In this document: piece after piece, positions 9,801 to 18,231 of the stretch
How positions within the stretch are numbered: the first letter of the stretch is position 1
Layout of the letters: every line of letters begins with the position of its first letter
NCBI GenBank assembly: GCA_946612455.1
Contig: CAMOER010000001.1
Coordinates: 104,087-168,086 of the forward strand
Length of the DNA stretch: 64,000 nt
Source of the DNA: UBA3305 sp002373555
GTDB lineage: Bacteria > Bacillota > Clostridia > Lachnospirales > Lachnospiraceae
Direction of reading: 5' to 3'
Translations under genes and position numbers: made by a program
Notes under the pieces: generated by a model
What the model saw: the letters and a program-made list of their open reading frames with translations, nothing else
The model's database searches: none
Told to the model about the DNA's origin: nothing

Positions 9801-10191
9801 GATAAAATTCGGAGAGCATTTCTGAGAGCGACCTTAAGAAGCCCGGGCGTCTGATGCTGCCTGCGAAGACGGTCAGTTCCCTGCCGCTGTCTTCCGCGGC
9901 GCGACGCAGAAGCATCTGTTTTCCCATCTCCGTAAGGACGGTAAAGCGCTCGCTGCTGCGCGCAGGTATCACCCGGTAGGCGAGACGCTCGAAGCTTAAG
10001 ACTTCGATATTTACCGCAGCATGCCGGGGATGCGCCGCGAGGATATCCCGCTGCGTCTGCATGGTAAACTGCTCCGGCACGAGGATCACGTGCCGGAGAT
10101 CAGGTTCGTTTAAGGATGATTCGATAAGACGGTTCCGGAGAAGTGCGGACTTGCCGCTCCCGGCTCCGCCGAGAAGGAAAGTAAGAGACAT
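6829..10191 (-). CDS. addB: AddAB helicase-nuclease, subunit B
   Basis: A 1120-residue protein with an N-terminal Walker A-like GGAGSGKS (8-15) and a C-terminal RecB-like nuclease with VVDYKTG. It has the four-cysteine iron-sulfur staple of AddB: one Cys in FAECAAAHF and three in CDYCPYSAAC (C1073, C1076, C1082). The start is taken at the ATG at 10189-10191 (MSLTFLLGG), which has AGGTGA upstream; another ATG five codons earlier lacks a site. First gene of addB-addA. Confidence 0.95.
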   Translation of the reverse strand: MSLTFLLGGAGSGKSALLRNRLIESSLNEPDLRHVILVPEQFTMQTQRDILAAHPRHAAVNIEVLSFERLAYRVIPARSSERFTVLTEMGKQMLLRRAAEDSGRELTVFAGSIRRPGFLRSLSEMLSEFYQYDSGDLLEIADRLYDQPLLKRKLSDLGRIRKSFEARRENGKITAEELLPGLLRLLPASDLMSGCRLYIDSFTGFTPVQLAILDILMSQTSHMEIALLLPEAEAAEQELRPTDLFYMGKSTEAELIRTAEEKEIPWERILLHGDVRHADAPELRFLTEHFMRFGWKAVFAGDCSGIRVTRLRNEAAEAAFAACTIARLVREEGYRYHEIAVVTGDTETYRKYLTTEFARAGIPFFCDSRKGLAGDPLAEFLLSALEIISTDFSYESVMRFVRCGIGPLDDAQADLLDTYLYVTGIRGKSAYQKPFSWCPEKFLEERMGEIDTARETIAAALADLTGLTGRGGYAGAEWIVALRNMMSRADASARLQSLAEAASEDGDSERAEEYRRVFEYIGQILTEAETLFPEERFSADSFLKLLEAGIAEGKLGMLPSGMDQVQIGDIRRSRQNEIRALILLGMNDGLIPSPGASGGILSENERSLLLARGVRLAPAAFDMACQERAYLYMLLCRPKEQLYITFHTQNGSGSAVRPSYLLQQIVSLYEDLHVQTDEDREMAARITGMASLKLAFADGVGRKTEEAEKDSPDSGFDALAAVLQKTDSEAFEKILAAAFPTAAESSILPAAAGLLYGKDIRLSVTRMEAFAECAAAHFLRYGLKLRERKPFTVDQMDRGTFFHTVMDNFFALLKEEGIQMDELTEEDRERLVEAAVSLAKRDEKISRMEAESAEGAYRTGRFTALLDRGIRAVCDLMRRGDFRQEASEMLFSGYNDPELVIRAENGSRMILEGRIDRVDVSEEDGKRYIRVVDYKTGEKILDLNSIYNGLSMQLVLYMAAAMLKDEKRHPGSTAVPAGMYYFSFAEKLADTEAGASEDDIYKKWIKNWYLKGLSASDDLIAAKSEPVSGKKADAAQIRQLIAYTEKKMQETGNRIASGDVEAAPVMEKNRTACDYCPYSAACGFDRKNPVYGYRRMAKMEDKEIWERLKEEAADGGQVDG

Positions 10192-10221
10192 AGGATCACC
10201 TGCCATCGTCTGAATGAGTAA

Positions 10222-10250
10222 ATTTTAACAACGAAAATATCAGAACGCAA
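10222..10250 (-). promoter_or_regulatory. Promoter candidate for addBA
   Basis: TTGCGT (10245-10250), 17 bases, TAAAAT (10222-10227) on the minus strand. It is back to back with the plus-strand promoter at 10260-10288. Confidence 0.5.
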
Positions 10251-10259
10251 GAAATATAA

Positions 10260-10288
10260 TTGTACCGGATTATTATATATGATATATT
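10260..10288 (+). promoter_or_regulatory. Promoter candidate for the secreted protein at 10356
   Basis: TTGTAC (10260-10265), 17 bases, TATATT (10283-10288), with an extended -10 TG one base before it. Confidence 0.5.
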
Positions 10289-10355
10289 AATTACATCAAT
10301 CATCCGGCAGTTGAATCAGGAAGATACTGTCGAAAAAAATGAAAAGGAGAAAGAA

Positions 10356-11540
10356 ATGAATAAGAAGATCCTGTTCTCACTCATCCTGTGTATGCTGCTT
10401 TCGTTTACAGTCATCCTGCACGCAGACAACGCGATGGCGCAGTCTGATTCGGATGGCAGGGCATCCGTTTCCGTCGGAACCGCTTCCCCGGCATCCGCCG
10501 CATCCCTGGCTTCCGGCGCCTCTACCGTCAGTATTGCAAACGGTGCTTCCGTAACCGCAACCGAGACGACCAGCCCAGCCGTCTATCAGTCGCAGACAGT
10601 CTCCCAGTCCACGAAGCTTACCTACAACATCGTGATGCCGCACGACGGCGCGCTGGAGCTTTCCTATGCCGCACCGGCCGGCGGAAGCGTCTATGCCTAT
10701 CTGTATAAAGGTGCGGAAACGGCCTATATGAACTATACCTCTTTTAACGGTGCCGAAGGAGTCACGTCCAGATATTATGCCTGCACGGCGGGCACCTACA
10801 GACTGGAATTCCAGGTCTATCCAAAATACGGATCATCTTCATGGTTCATCTTCTCTGTTGTTTCCACAGCAGCAGGAAAGACGGTCCCGACCAACAATAC
10901 GGTCTATGCCTGCGGTCATACAGGGAACAATACGACCAGCACATTCAAGATCACAGTTCCTTCCACCGGTTATCTGAAGCTTGCCCTCGGTGATATCAGC
11001 CGTGCCACCTATCCGACAACCGTATATGCAAAGACAAAAGGCTTCTCAGATTTTGTCTCCTTTAATTCGTCCGGCAATATCATCTACGTGGGCGTCAAAA
11101 AGGGTACCTATACCTTCACAGTAAAGACTTCGACACCCATCTACGGCGTCAAGGCTTCCTTTAAAAAGATCAAGGAATCCAAATACGGCAAGAAGAAATC
11201 CAAAGCCGTCACGCTGAAAAAGAAGAAGACCGTGAAGGGCCTGCTGATCACCAATTCCAAAAAAGCACATTGGTATAAATTCAAGCTGAATAAGAATCAG
11301 AAAGTGACGCTGAATTTCAAAACAGCACTCTGCGGTTCCGGTTCCTATACCGGCGGTCTGAAATATACGCTCTATGCATCGTACGACACCGGCGGTGGAA
11401 CAATCTATGACGGCGGACGGGAGATTTCTTATAAGCCTTCGACGATCGGATTGGGTTCCAAGCTGAAGAAAGGCACCTATTATCTGAAGGTCGAAAGTTA
11501 CAAGGGCGGCACCGGTTATTATACGATCAAATGGAAATAA
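10356..11540 (+). CDS. Secreted protein with beta-sandwich-like C-terminal domain, function unknown
   Basis: 394 residues. The start MNKKILFSLILC follows AAAAGGAGA; the leader is a typical signal peptide (about 1-26) and the mature protein begins Ser/Ala-rich. Three stretches (about 70-165, 170-260 and 280-394) look like all-beta modules resembling bacterial pre-peptidase C-terminal folds, the last Lys-rich at its start (KKKKTVKGLL) and ending in GTYYLKVESYKGG and YYTIKWK. No catalytic motif, sortase signal or lipobox is seen. It is probably secreted or wall-associated by charge. The domain call is a resemblance only; the protein is not recognised. Confidence 0.75.
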   Translation: MNKKILFSLILCMLLSFTVILHADNAMAQSDSDGRASVSVGTASPASAASLASGASTVSIANGASVTATETTSPAVYQSQTVSQSTKLTYNIVMPHDGALELSYAAPAGGSVYAYLYKGAETAYMNYTSFNGAEGVTSRYYACTAGTYRLEFQVYPKYGSSSWFIFSVVSTAAGKTVPTNNTVYACGHTGNNTTSTFKITVPSTGYLKLALGDISRATYPTTVYAKTKGFSDFVSFNSSGNIIYVGVKKGTYTFTVKTSTPIYGVKASFKKIKESKYGKKKSKAVTLKKKKTVKGLLITNSKKAHWYKFKLNKNQKVTLNFKTALCGSGSYTGGLKYTLYASYDTGGGTIYDGGREISYKPSTIGLGSKLKKGTYYLKVESYKGGTGYYTIKWK

Positions 11541-11578
11541 AATCATTTCCCGGAACATACAACCGGCAGATTACTGAG

Positions 11579-11612
11579 AAGCGGCACGGAACAAATATCC
11601 GTGCCGCTTTTT
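11579..11612 (+). terminator. Terminator after the secreted protein gene
   Basis: Stem AAGCGGCACGGA/TCCGTGCCGCTT (11579-11590 and 11598-11609) followed by a T run to 11612. Confidence 0.8.
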
Positions 11613-11632
11613 CATGATCTGCTTCTATTTCC

Positions 11633-12538
11633 TTATCTGATATACAGCAGGCTGTCATCAATCTCTGCAAGACTTCCGCAGCCCGTCGAGATCATCATCT
11701 TCTTCAGTTCTCCCGTCGCCCTCCGGATATACGCCGCCACGCCTTCCGCGCCGTTTTCCTTAATCGCGGCGATCAGCGGTCTTCCGATCCCTGCCCCGCA
11801 GGCGCCGCAGGCGATCGCCTTGAATACATCGCTCCCGCTTTTGATCTCACAATCCACAAACAGCGGTACAGGATGATTCTGAAAATCTTCATTCTCCCCG
11901 ATCAGTTCCAGCGCGTACATGGGCGGAATCGCATATTCCGTCGTTCCGCCGTGATGTGAAACCATCAGGCCGGCGGCACCGCATGCCGCAGCCGTCAGTG
12001 CGTCCTGTTCGCTCAGAATCCCTTTTACGATAAAGGGGATCCGGCTGTATTCACACAGATCGTAGAGCTCATCGGCCGTGATCTCCATTAACGGATAGCC
12101 ATGGAAATTGCGCGCTTCCCCGGCTGCGTCAAAGACCATATCGATATCGATCCCCGCTGCCAGATGTCCCAGATCGGCAGCCATATCCAGCCGGTGCCGG
12201 ATCAGTTCTCTGTCCTTATACGGTTTGATGATCTCGATCACAGACGCGCCGGTCCGCGCGATCGCCTCATCCTCTGCATCTTCCGTCATGCCCATCCACA
12301 TGACTGCACCCGCAGCCGCGGCGCCTTCCGCCAGTTCGACCATGCCGCCGGGGCGGGCAAATGTATCCAGATGCGACAGGGTTCCGGTCATGACCGGCGT
12401 ATCAAAGGTCTTTCCGAACAGCGAAAATGCCGTATCCGCCGTCCGGCTGCCGATCCATCTTGTTTCCACCAGCAGTGAATCAATGTATTCTCTGGCGATC
12501 CGGTTGGAATCACCGGGTCTTGCAATATTTTCAGCCAT
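11633..12538 (-). CDS. FMN-dependent alpha-hydroxyacid oxidase/dehydrogenase family protein
   Basis: 301 residues, shorter than the 350-380 usual for lactate oxidase or LldD. It has the family's core in order: strand-loop IVKGILSEQDALTAAACGAA, the active-site-like SHHGGTTEYA (normally SNHGGRQLD) and a phosphate-binding GAGIGRPL. The replaced Asn and Arg in that motif, and the short N-terminus, suggest an atypical member whose substrate may not be lactate. It stands alone on the minus strand with its own promoter. Confidence 0.7.
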   Translation of the reverse strand: MAENIARPGDSNRIAREYIDSLLVETRWIGSRTADTAFSLFGKTFDTPVMTGTLSHLDTFARPGGMVELAEGAAAAGAVMWMGMTEDAEDEAIARTGASVIEIIKPYKDRELIRHRLDMAADLGHLAAGIDIDMVFDAAGEARNFHGYPLMEITADELYDLCEYSRIPFIVKGILSEQDALTAAACGAAGLMVSHHGGTTEYAIPPMYALELIGENEDFQNHPVPLFVDCEIKSGSDVFKAIACGACGAGIGRPLIAAIKENGAEGVAAYIRRATGELKKMMISTGCGSLAEIDDSLLYIR

Positions 12539-12573
12539 GTTCCCGAACCTCGTTTCCGTCTAATGTTGTATCC

Positions 12574-12601
12574 ATCATACCATATTTCCCTGTATCGACA
12601 A
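12574..12601 (-). promoter_or_regulatory. Promoter candidate for the hydroxyacid oxidase gene
   Basis: TTGTCG (12596-12601), 16 bases, TATGAT (12574-12579) on the minus strand. Confidence 0.45.
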
Positions 12602-12642
12602 GAAGAAATCAGTGCCGCAGTCTCATTCTGTCACTTTGCTTC

Positions 12643-12670
12643 TTGAAATATCCCCTGTATATGATAAACT
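12643..12670 (+). promoter_or_regulatory. Promoter candidate for the secreted protein at 12720
   Basis: TTGAAA (12643-12648), 16 bases, TAAACT (12665-12670), with TG at the extended -10 position. Confidence 0.5.
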
Positions 12671-12719
12671 ATGGATATATCGCCCCATGGCAGAATTCAG
12701 CCCCAAGGAGAAGAGACCT

Positions 12720-13319
12720 ATGAAGAAATACACCCGCATCCTTCTGTTTGCCGCAGTCCTCGTACTGCTGTTCTCCACAGTGACCGCATATGGCGCGGAT
12801 AAAACATCCGACAAGAAGCAGGTCAAGGCCAGAGTCACGAAATTCATGAAGGCAGTAAAAGCTTATAAGCCCAAAAGCCTCGGGAAACATGTGACCTCTT
12901 CCGTAAAATATACATATATCGCCGACCCTGTCGGCAAAGCAGTCCGCTACATGAACAAGAAGCACATGACGTATACGCTCGGCAAGATCAAGGTAAGCGG
13001 CACCAGCGGATCGGCCAAAGTGAAGGTGAAATACTTCGACGGCTGCAATGTCTTTAAGGAAGCCTTCAAGGCGACTGTCAAGTGGTATTCGAAAAACCCG
13101 AAAGCAGAAAAAGCAACGGTCCAGAAAAAGATCTATCAGTACGCCAGCTCCTACTACAAGAAAGCTTCCAAGTCAAAGAGCATGAAGAGCACGACGCTGA
13201 CGCTGAAGATGAAAAAGTACGACAACGGCTGGTATATCACCAAGATCAAAGGAAATTACGACGCCGCCGTGAACGGCAATTACCAGAAAGCATACAATGC
13301 TGTTTTCAAGAAGAAATAA
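12720..13319 (+). CDS. Small secreted Lys-rich protein, function unknown
   Basis: 199 residues beginning MKKYTRILLFAAVLVLLF, a signal peptide with a likely AYGA cleavage region, and no lipobox Cys. The mature part is very rich in Lys and Tyr with alternating beta-like segments (VKVKYFDGC, TLTLKMKKYDNGWYITKIKG), a pattern like NTF2-like or DUF4878-type secreted domains; that is only a resemblance. AAGGAG stands nine bases before this ATG. An earlier in-frame ATG at 12687 would add residues that do not look like a leader. It is monocistronic, between its own promoter and terminator. Confidence 0.75.
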   Translation: MKKYTRILLFAAVLVLLFSTVTAYGADKTSDKKQVKARVTKFMKAVKAYKPKSLGKHVTSSVKYTYIADPVGKAVRYMNKKHMTYTLGKIKVSGTSGSAKVKVKYFDGCNVFKEAFKATVKWYSKNPKAEKATVQKKIYQYASSYYKKASKSKSMKSTTLTLKMKKYDNGWYITKIKGNYDAAVNGNYQKAYNAVFKKK

Positions 13320-13364
13320 AAAAGATCCGCCGGTTCCTTTCGGAGCCGGCGGATTTCTTTTTTT
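13318..13364. terminator. Bidirectional terminator between convergent genes
   Basis: A 13-base stem (13325-13337 with 13342-13354, one G-T pair) and a TTTC loop, with T runs on both sides: 13355-13364 for the plus strand and A residues 13318-13323 for the minus strand. It ends the secreted protein gene and the leuS transcript. Confidence 0.85.
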
Positions 13365-13500
13365 ATTTATTCTTCAGCAGTGAGATTCCGCTTGCGAGGA
13401 CCAGGCCTCCGCAGACAGCTCCCATCACGATCATGAGGCTTCCCATTACGATATCAATGATGCCGTTTCTGTGCATTACTTCTTTTCTTGTCATGGTCAT
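13363..13500 (-). CDS. 45-residue single-span membrane peptide downstream of leuS
   Basis: The frame reads MTMTRKEVMHRNGIID and continues through a Gly/Met/Val-rich hydrophobic span to SLLKNK and a stop. AAAGGAG lies six bases before the ATG at 13498-13500. The basic N-terminus, one hydrophobic segment (about 14-40) and Lys-containing tail fit a small inner-membrane protein. It begins 42 bases after the leuS stop, ahead of the shared terminator, so it is probably the last gene of that transcript. No family is recognised. Confidence 0.6.
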   Translation of the reverse strand: MTMTRKEVMHRNGIIDIVMGSLMIVMGAVCGGLVLASGISLLKNK

Positions 13501-13542
13501 AAGATCTCCTTTCCCGGCAGGATCCCCCTGCCCGAATTCTTC

Positions 13543-15948
13543 TTACTTCTGAACGATGTTTACCAGACGTCCGGGCACATAGATCTCCTTCACGATCGTT
13601 CCGGTGAGCTTCTCCGCGACGGCTTCCTTGCCGGCCGCAATCGCCGCATCCTTATCCACGTCCTTCGGAACCATGATCTTTGCTCTGACCTTGCCGTTGA
13701 TCTGTACAACGACTTCGATCATCGCCTCGACCGTCTTTTCTTCATCATACTCCGGCCATGCCGCATTGTAAAGTCTTCCCGCAAATCCCATTCTCTCCCA
13801 GAGCTCTTCGGTGATATGCGGCGCAACAGGATTGAGCAGAACAAGGAGCACCTTATAATCCGCCTTCGTGATGCTGCCGGCCTTGTAGAAATCATTGACC
13901 AGCGTCATCATGGCAGCAATACCGGTGTTGTACTTCATCTCTTCGTAATCGTTCGAGACCTTCTTGATCGTCTGATGGATCCTGGTCTCTACGGCGGGCG
14001 TATAAGCATCGCCGTCCTTCACGATATCCTGCAGCTTCCAGACTCTGTCAAGGAACTTACGGCAGCCCTTGACGCCGTCCTCGGACCATGCAGCCGCGAG
14101 TTCGAAAGCGCCGATGAACATCTCATAGGTACGCAGCGTATCTGCGCCGAAATCATTGACGACATCGTCCGGATTGACGACATTGCCGCGGGATTTGCTC
14201 ATCTTCTCGCCGTTCGAGCCGAGGATCATGCCGTGTGAGGTCCTCTTCTGATAAGGCTCCGGAGTCGGCACCACGCCCTGATCATACAGGAATTTATGCC
14301 AGAAACGGGAATACAGCAGATGCAGCGTGGTATGCTCCATGCCGCCGTTGTACCAGTCTACAGGCAGCCAGTATTTCATGGCTTCCGGATCCGCGATGCA
14401 GGTCTCATTCTCGGGATCGATATAACGGAGGAAATACCAGGAAGAACCGGCCCACTGCGGCATGGTATCGGTCTCTCTCTTCGCAGGACCGCCGCAGCAC
14501 GGGCAGGTTGTGTTCACCCACTCGGTCATATGCGCCAGCGGTGATTCACCGGTATCGGTGGGCATATAGCTCTTGACATCCGGCAGTTCGAGCGGCAGCT
14601 GATCCTCGGGGATCGGCACATAACCGCATTTGTCGCACTTCACGATCGGGATGGGCTCGCCCCAGTATCTCTGACGGGAGAATACCCAGTCACGGAGCTT
14701 GAAGTTCGTCTTCGGCTCGCCGAGTCCGTTCTTATGCAGGAACTCTGTGATAGCCTTTTTCGCCTCTTCCACGGACATCCCGGTCAGGAAACCGGAATTG
14801 ACCAGCGTACCGGTCTGCACATCCGTGAAGGCCGCTTCCTCTACATTGCCGCCGGCAATGACTTCTATGATCGGAAGGTTGAACTTCTTCGCGAACTCCC
14901 AGTCTCTCTCATCATGTCCCGGAACGGCCATGATCGCACCGGTACCGTAGGACATCAGTACATAATCGGAGATCCAGATCGGGATCTCTTCTCCGTTAAC
15001 AGGATTGATGGCGGACAGGCCGTCGATGCAGACGCCGGTCTTGTCCTTCGCAAGCTCGGTACGCTCGAAATCGGATTTGCGGGCAGCCGCCTCACGATAA
15101 GCCACTACGTCATCCCAGTTTTTGATCTCGTCCTTAAACTGATCGATATAGGGATGCTCGGGAGAAAGCACCATGTACGTTACGCCGAACAGGGTATCCG
15201 GGCGTGTGGTATAAATGCGCAGCTTCTCTTCTTTTCCCTTCAGTGCGAAATCGACTTCCGCACCGTGGGAACGTCCGATCCAGTTCTTCTGCTGGATCTT
15301 GACGCGCTCGATATAATCCACGAGATCCAGATCATCGATCAGCTTATCGGCATACGCGGTGATCTTCAGCATCCACTGGCTCTGCATCTTGCGGATGACG
15401 GGGGAGCCGCAGCGCTCGCAGACGCCGCCCACGACTTCCTCATTCGCAAGGCCGACCTTACAGGAAGTGCACCAGTTGATGGGCATCTCGGTCTTGTAAG
15501 CCAGTCCGGCCTTAAAGAGCTTCAGGAAGATCCACTGTGTCCAGTGATAATAATTCGGATCCGTCGTGTTGACTTCTCTGTCCCAGTCGAAGGAATATCC
15601 CAGACGATGAAGCTGTGCCTTGAATCTGGCAACATTGTTCTTCGTAACGATCTTCGGATGGATATGATTCTTGATCGCATAGTTCTCGGTCGGCAGGCCG
15701 AATGCGTCCCATCCCATCGGGAACAGGACATTGTATCCCTGCATCCTGCGCTTACGAGAGACGATATCCATCGCCGTGTAGGGTCTCGGATGTCCCACGT
15801 GCAGGCCCTGGCCTGAAGGATAGGGGAACTCGACCAGATTATACATCTTGGGCTTGGTATAATCGTTCGGCGCATGGAATGCCTTCTCGTCATCCCAGAT
15901 CTTCTGCCATTTTTTCTCGATCACTTCGGGATTATAAGCATCACTCAT
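13543..15948 (-). CDS. leuS: Leucyl-tRNA synthetase
   Basis: An 801-residue class I synthetase that charges tRNA-Leu. The HIGH motif reads HVGH (50-53) and KMSKS is at 582-586. Between them are the CP1 editing domain with TTRPDTLFG and two Cys-pair segments (CTSC/CERC and CDKC/CPCC) typical of bacterial LeuRS. Length and C-terminal domain are normal. The leader is short (about 50 bases), so there is no room for a T-box; a strong promoter is present at 16005-16033. Confidence 0.97.
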   Translation of the reverse strand: MSDAYNPEVIEKKWQKIWDDEKAFHAPNDYTKPKMYNLVEFPYPSGQGLHVGHPRPYTAMDIVSRKRRMQGYNVLFPMGWDAFGLPTENYAIKNHIHPKIVTKNNVARFKAQLHRLGYSFDWDREVNTTDPNYYHWTQWIFLKLFKAGLAYKTEMPINWCTSCKVGLANEEVVGGVCERCGSPVIRKMQSQWMLKITAYADKLIDDLDLVDYIERVKIQQKNWIGRSHGAEVDFALKGKEEKLRIYTTRPDTLFGVTYMVLSPEHPYIDQFKDEIKNWDDVVAYREAAARKSDFERTELAKDKTGVCIDGLSAINPVNGEEIPIWISDYVLMSYGTGAIMAVPGHDERDWEFAKKFNLPIIEVIAGGNVEEAAFTDVQTGTLVNSGFLTGMSVEEAKKAITEFLHKNGLGEPKTNFKLRDWVFSRQRYWGEPIPIVKCDKCGYVPIPEDQLPLELPDVKSYMPTDTGESPLAHMTEWVNTTCPCCGGPAKRETDTMPQWAGSSWYFLRYIDPENETCIADPEAMKYWLPVDWYNGGMEHTTLHLLYSRFWHKFLYDQGVVPTPEPYQKRTSHGMILGSNGEKMSKSRGNVVNPDDVVNDFGADTLRTYEMFIGAFELAAAWSEDGVKGCRKFLDRVWKLQDIVKDGDAYTPAVETRIHQTIKKVSNDYEEMKYNTGIAAMMTLVNDFYKAGSITKADYKVLLVLLNPVAPHITEELWERMGFAGRLYNAAWPEYDEEKTVEAMIEVVVQINGKVRAKIMVPKDVDKDAAIAAGKEAVAEKLTGTIVKEIYVPGRLVNIVQK

Positions 15949-16004
15949 AACTGGTACTCCTCGTCTTTATTTAAATCTGTAAAGTCTGCTTTTTCGCTCC
16001 TATC

Positions 16005-16033
16005 ATAGTACGTTTGCAGGCGGTTTTTGTCAA
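16005..16033 (-). promoter_or_regulatory. Promoter of leuS
   Basis: Consensus TTGACA (16028-16033), 17 bases, TACTAT (16005-16010) on the minus strand, directly after the upstream terminator. Confidence 0.7.
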
Positions 16034-16063
16034 GTAAAAAGCGGTCCCCCGCAAGGGACCGCT
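16034..16063 (-). terminator. Terminator of the EF-G paralogue gene
   Basis: Stem AGCGGTCCC/GGGACCGCT (16040-16048 and 16055-16063) followed on the minus strand by five T residues, just past the stop codon at 16080. Confidence 0.85.
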
Positions 16064-16079
16064 CTGCAGATTTCTATGA

Positions 16080-18167
16080 TCAGTCTTCCTTCTCCGCCGC
16101 TCTGGCAGCGATCTCCTTGGCCTGTACGTCCGCGGGAGCCTGCTCATAACGCGCAAATTCATATTCGAAGCTTCCGATACCACCGGTCATGGAGCGAAGG
16201 TCGGTATTGTATCCGAACAGCTCAGCTGTAGGCACTTCCGCCTCGACGATCGTGCCGCCCTTGTGATCCGGGTTCATGCCCAGCACACGGCCGCGTCTCT
16301 TGTTCAGATCGCCCATGACATCACCGGTGAACTTATCCGGCACCCTGACCTTCAGATTGGAGATCGGCTCCAGAAGCACGGGCTTGCTGGCCGGATCTGC
16401 GAATGCATTCTTAACAGCCAGGATGGTCGCCAGCTTGAACGCCATTTCGGAGGAGTCTACCGGATGGTAGGAACCGAAGACGAGGGAGGCCTTCAGGCCC
16501 ACGATCGGATAACCGGCAAGCGGTCCCTTCGTGACCATTTCCTGGATACCCTTTTCAACCGCAGGGAAGTAGTTCTTCGGAACAACACCGCCGACGATCT
16601 TCTCTTCGAAGACATAAGGGGTCTCCAGATCGCCGCTGGGCTCGAATTCCATGACGACATCGCCGTACTGACCGTGTCCGCCGGACTGCTTTTTGTGCTT
16701 GCCCTGTACCTTGACTTTGCCGCGGATGGTCTCACGGAAGGCGACCTTCGGCTTTGCAAGGACGATCTCCGCTTTGTAGCGGGACAGGATCTTGCTGGCT
16801 ACGATCTCCAGATGCTGATCGCCGATACCGTAGAGCAGCAGCTGACGGTTCTCCTTGTCATTGACCATCTTGATGGTAGGATCCTCTTCCATGATCCTGA
16901 CAAGCGCCTGGTTGATCTTATCTTCCTCGCCCTTCTTGGGAGCGGTGTAAGCCATGCAGGTGTAAGGGGTGGAAATGTCCATCTGCGGATACTTCACCAT
17001 CAGGCTCTTCTCGCAGAGCGTGTCGCCGGTCTGGGTGACGGAAAGCTTCTGGGCTGCGCCGATATCGCCGGCTTTCAGTGCAGGAACTTCGATCGCCTTG
17101 TTTCCGCGAAGCACATAGACCTTGCCGAGCTTCTCGTCGGCTTCCTTGTTGACATTATATAAAGGTGTATCGCCTTTGACGGTGCCGGTGCAGACCTTGA
17201 AGATCGTGTACTTTCCGATGAAAGGATCGACCAGGGTCTTGAACACACGCAGGGAGGCGGGCTTGTCATTCTCATAATGGCAGACGAACTCGCCGCCGTT
17301 CTTGAGATCCTCGCCGACGATCTGATGATCATCCGGGCCGGGGAAGTAGCGCTCGATGACTTCCATCAGCATCTTGGTACCGTTGCCGTTGATTCCGGTT
17401 CCAAGAAGAACGGGAACGACATCGCCGGTACGTACGCTGCCCTTTAAGGCTGCAACGATCTCATCATAGGTGAATTCCTCGCCGCCGAAATACTTCTCCA
17501 TGGCTTCTTCGCTGGTCTCAGCGACAGCTTCCATGAGCTCTTCGCGGACAGTCTCCAGATCGTCCTGGACATCCGCCGGAATATCGATGGTGGTATATTC
17601 ACTCTTCTCAGTGAATTTTCTTCCGCCCATCTTGACGACATTGACGAATCCGACGAACTTCTCGTTCTCGCGGATCGGCAGATGGAACGGAGCGATCTTG
17701 TTGCCGTAGAGTTCCTTCAGCTGCTCAACAACATTAGAGAAATCCGCATTGTCATCATCCATGCCGGTCACGAAGAACAGGCGGGGCAGATGCTTCTTCT
17801 CACACAGATCCCATGCTTTCTGTGTGCCGACCTGCACGCCGGCCTTGCCGTTGATCACGATGACAGCTGCGCCGGCCACGCTCATGGCCTCTTCGACTTC
17901 GCCGACGAAATCAAAGTAACCGGGGGTATCCAGGAAGTTGATCTTTACGTTATTATGCTCAATCGGAACGACAGAGGTGCCGATCGAGAACTGACGCTTG
18001 ATCTCCTCTTTATCGAAATCACTGATGGTATTACCGTCGGTGACCTTACCCATACGGTTGGTAACACCGGTAATGTTTGCCATTGCCTCCACGATGGTCG
18101 TCTTGCCGCTTCCACCGTGGCCGAGTACAGCTACATTTCTGATGTCCTTTGTTTCATAAACTTTCAT
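16080..18167 (-). CDS. Elongation factor G-like GTPase (FusA2 type)
   Basis: 695 residues with the EF-G domain order: GTPase with GHGGSGKTT (16-24) and DTPGYFDF, then domains II-V. The guanine-specificity motif NKxD is replaced by TGMD, so this is not the housekeeping EF-G but the divergent second type found in clostridia, whose cellular role is not settled (translocation variant, ribosome rescue or a tetracycline-protection-like role). The start MKVYETKD is chosen for AAGGAGG at 18174-18180 and for family alignment; an upstream ATG at 18281 falls before the promoter. Single-gene transcript. Confidence 0.88.
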   Translation of the reverse strand: MKVYETKDIRNVAVLGHGGSGKTTIVEAMANITGVTNRMGKVTDGNTISDFDKEEIKRQFSIGTSVVPIEHNNVKINFLDTPGYFDFVGEVEEAMSVAGAAVIVINGKAGVQVGTQKAWDLCEKKHLPRLFFVTGMDDDNADFSNVVEQLKELYGNKIAPFHLPIRENEKFVGFVNVVKMGGRKFTEKSEYTTIDIPADVQDDLETVREELMEAVAETSEEAMEKYFGGEEFTYDEIVAALKGSVRTGDVVPVLLGTGINGNGTKMLMEVIERYFPGPDDHQIVGEDLKNGGEFVCHYENDKPASLRVFKTLVDPFIGKYTIFKVCTGTVKGDTPLYNVNKEADEKLGKVYVLRGNKAIEVPALKAGDIGAAQKLSVTQTGDTLCEKSLMVKYPQMDISTPYTCMAYTAPKKGEEDKINQALVRIMEEDPTIKMVNDKENRQLLLYGIGDQHLEIVASKILSRYKAEIVLAKPKVAFRETIRGKVKVQGKHKKQSGGHGQYGDVVMEFEPSGDLETPYVFEEKIVGGVVPKNYFPAVEKGIQEMVTKGPLAGYPIVGLKASLVFGSYHPVDSSEMAFKLATILAVKNAFADPASKPVLLEPISNLKVRVPDKFTGDVMGDLNKRRGRVLGMNPDHKGGTIVEAEVPTAELFGYNTDLRSMTGGIGSFEYEFARYEQAPADVQAKEIAARAAEKED

Positions 18168-18198
18168 TTTTGTTCCTCCTTGTGCACAGGTTATCAAT

Positions 18199-18227
18199 AT
18201 TTTACCAATATTCACATAAGTTTTCAA
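18199..18227 (-). promoter_or_regulatory. Promoter of the EF-G paralogue gene
   Basis: TTGAAA (18222-18227), 17 bases, TAAAAT (18199-18204) on the minus strand, about 32 bases before the start codon. Confidence 0.6.
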
Positions 18228-18231
18228 TACA

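Noticed and set aside
15949..16079. T-box leader for leuS or hisS
   Set aside because: The leuS leader is only about 50 bases after its promoter and hisS is preceded by galM at 15 bases. No T-box sequence or specifier stem fits.
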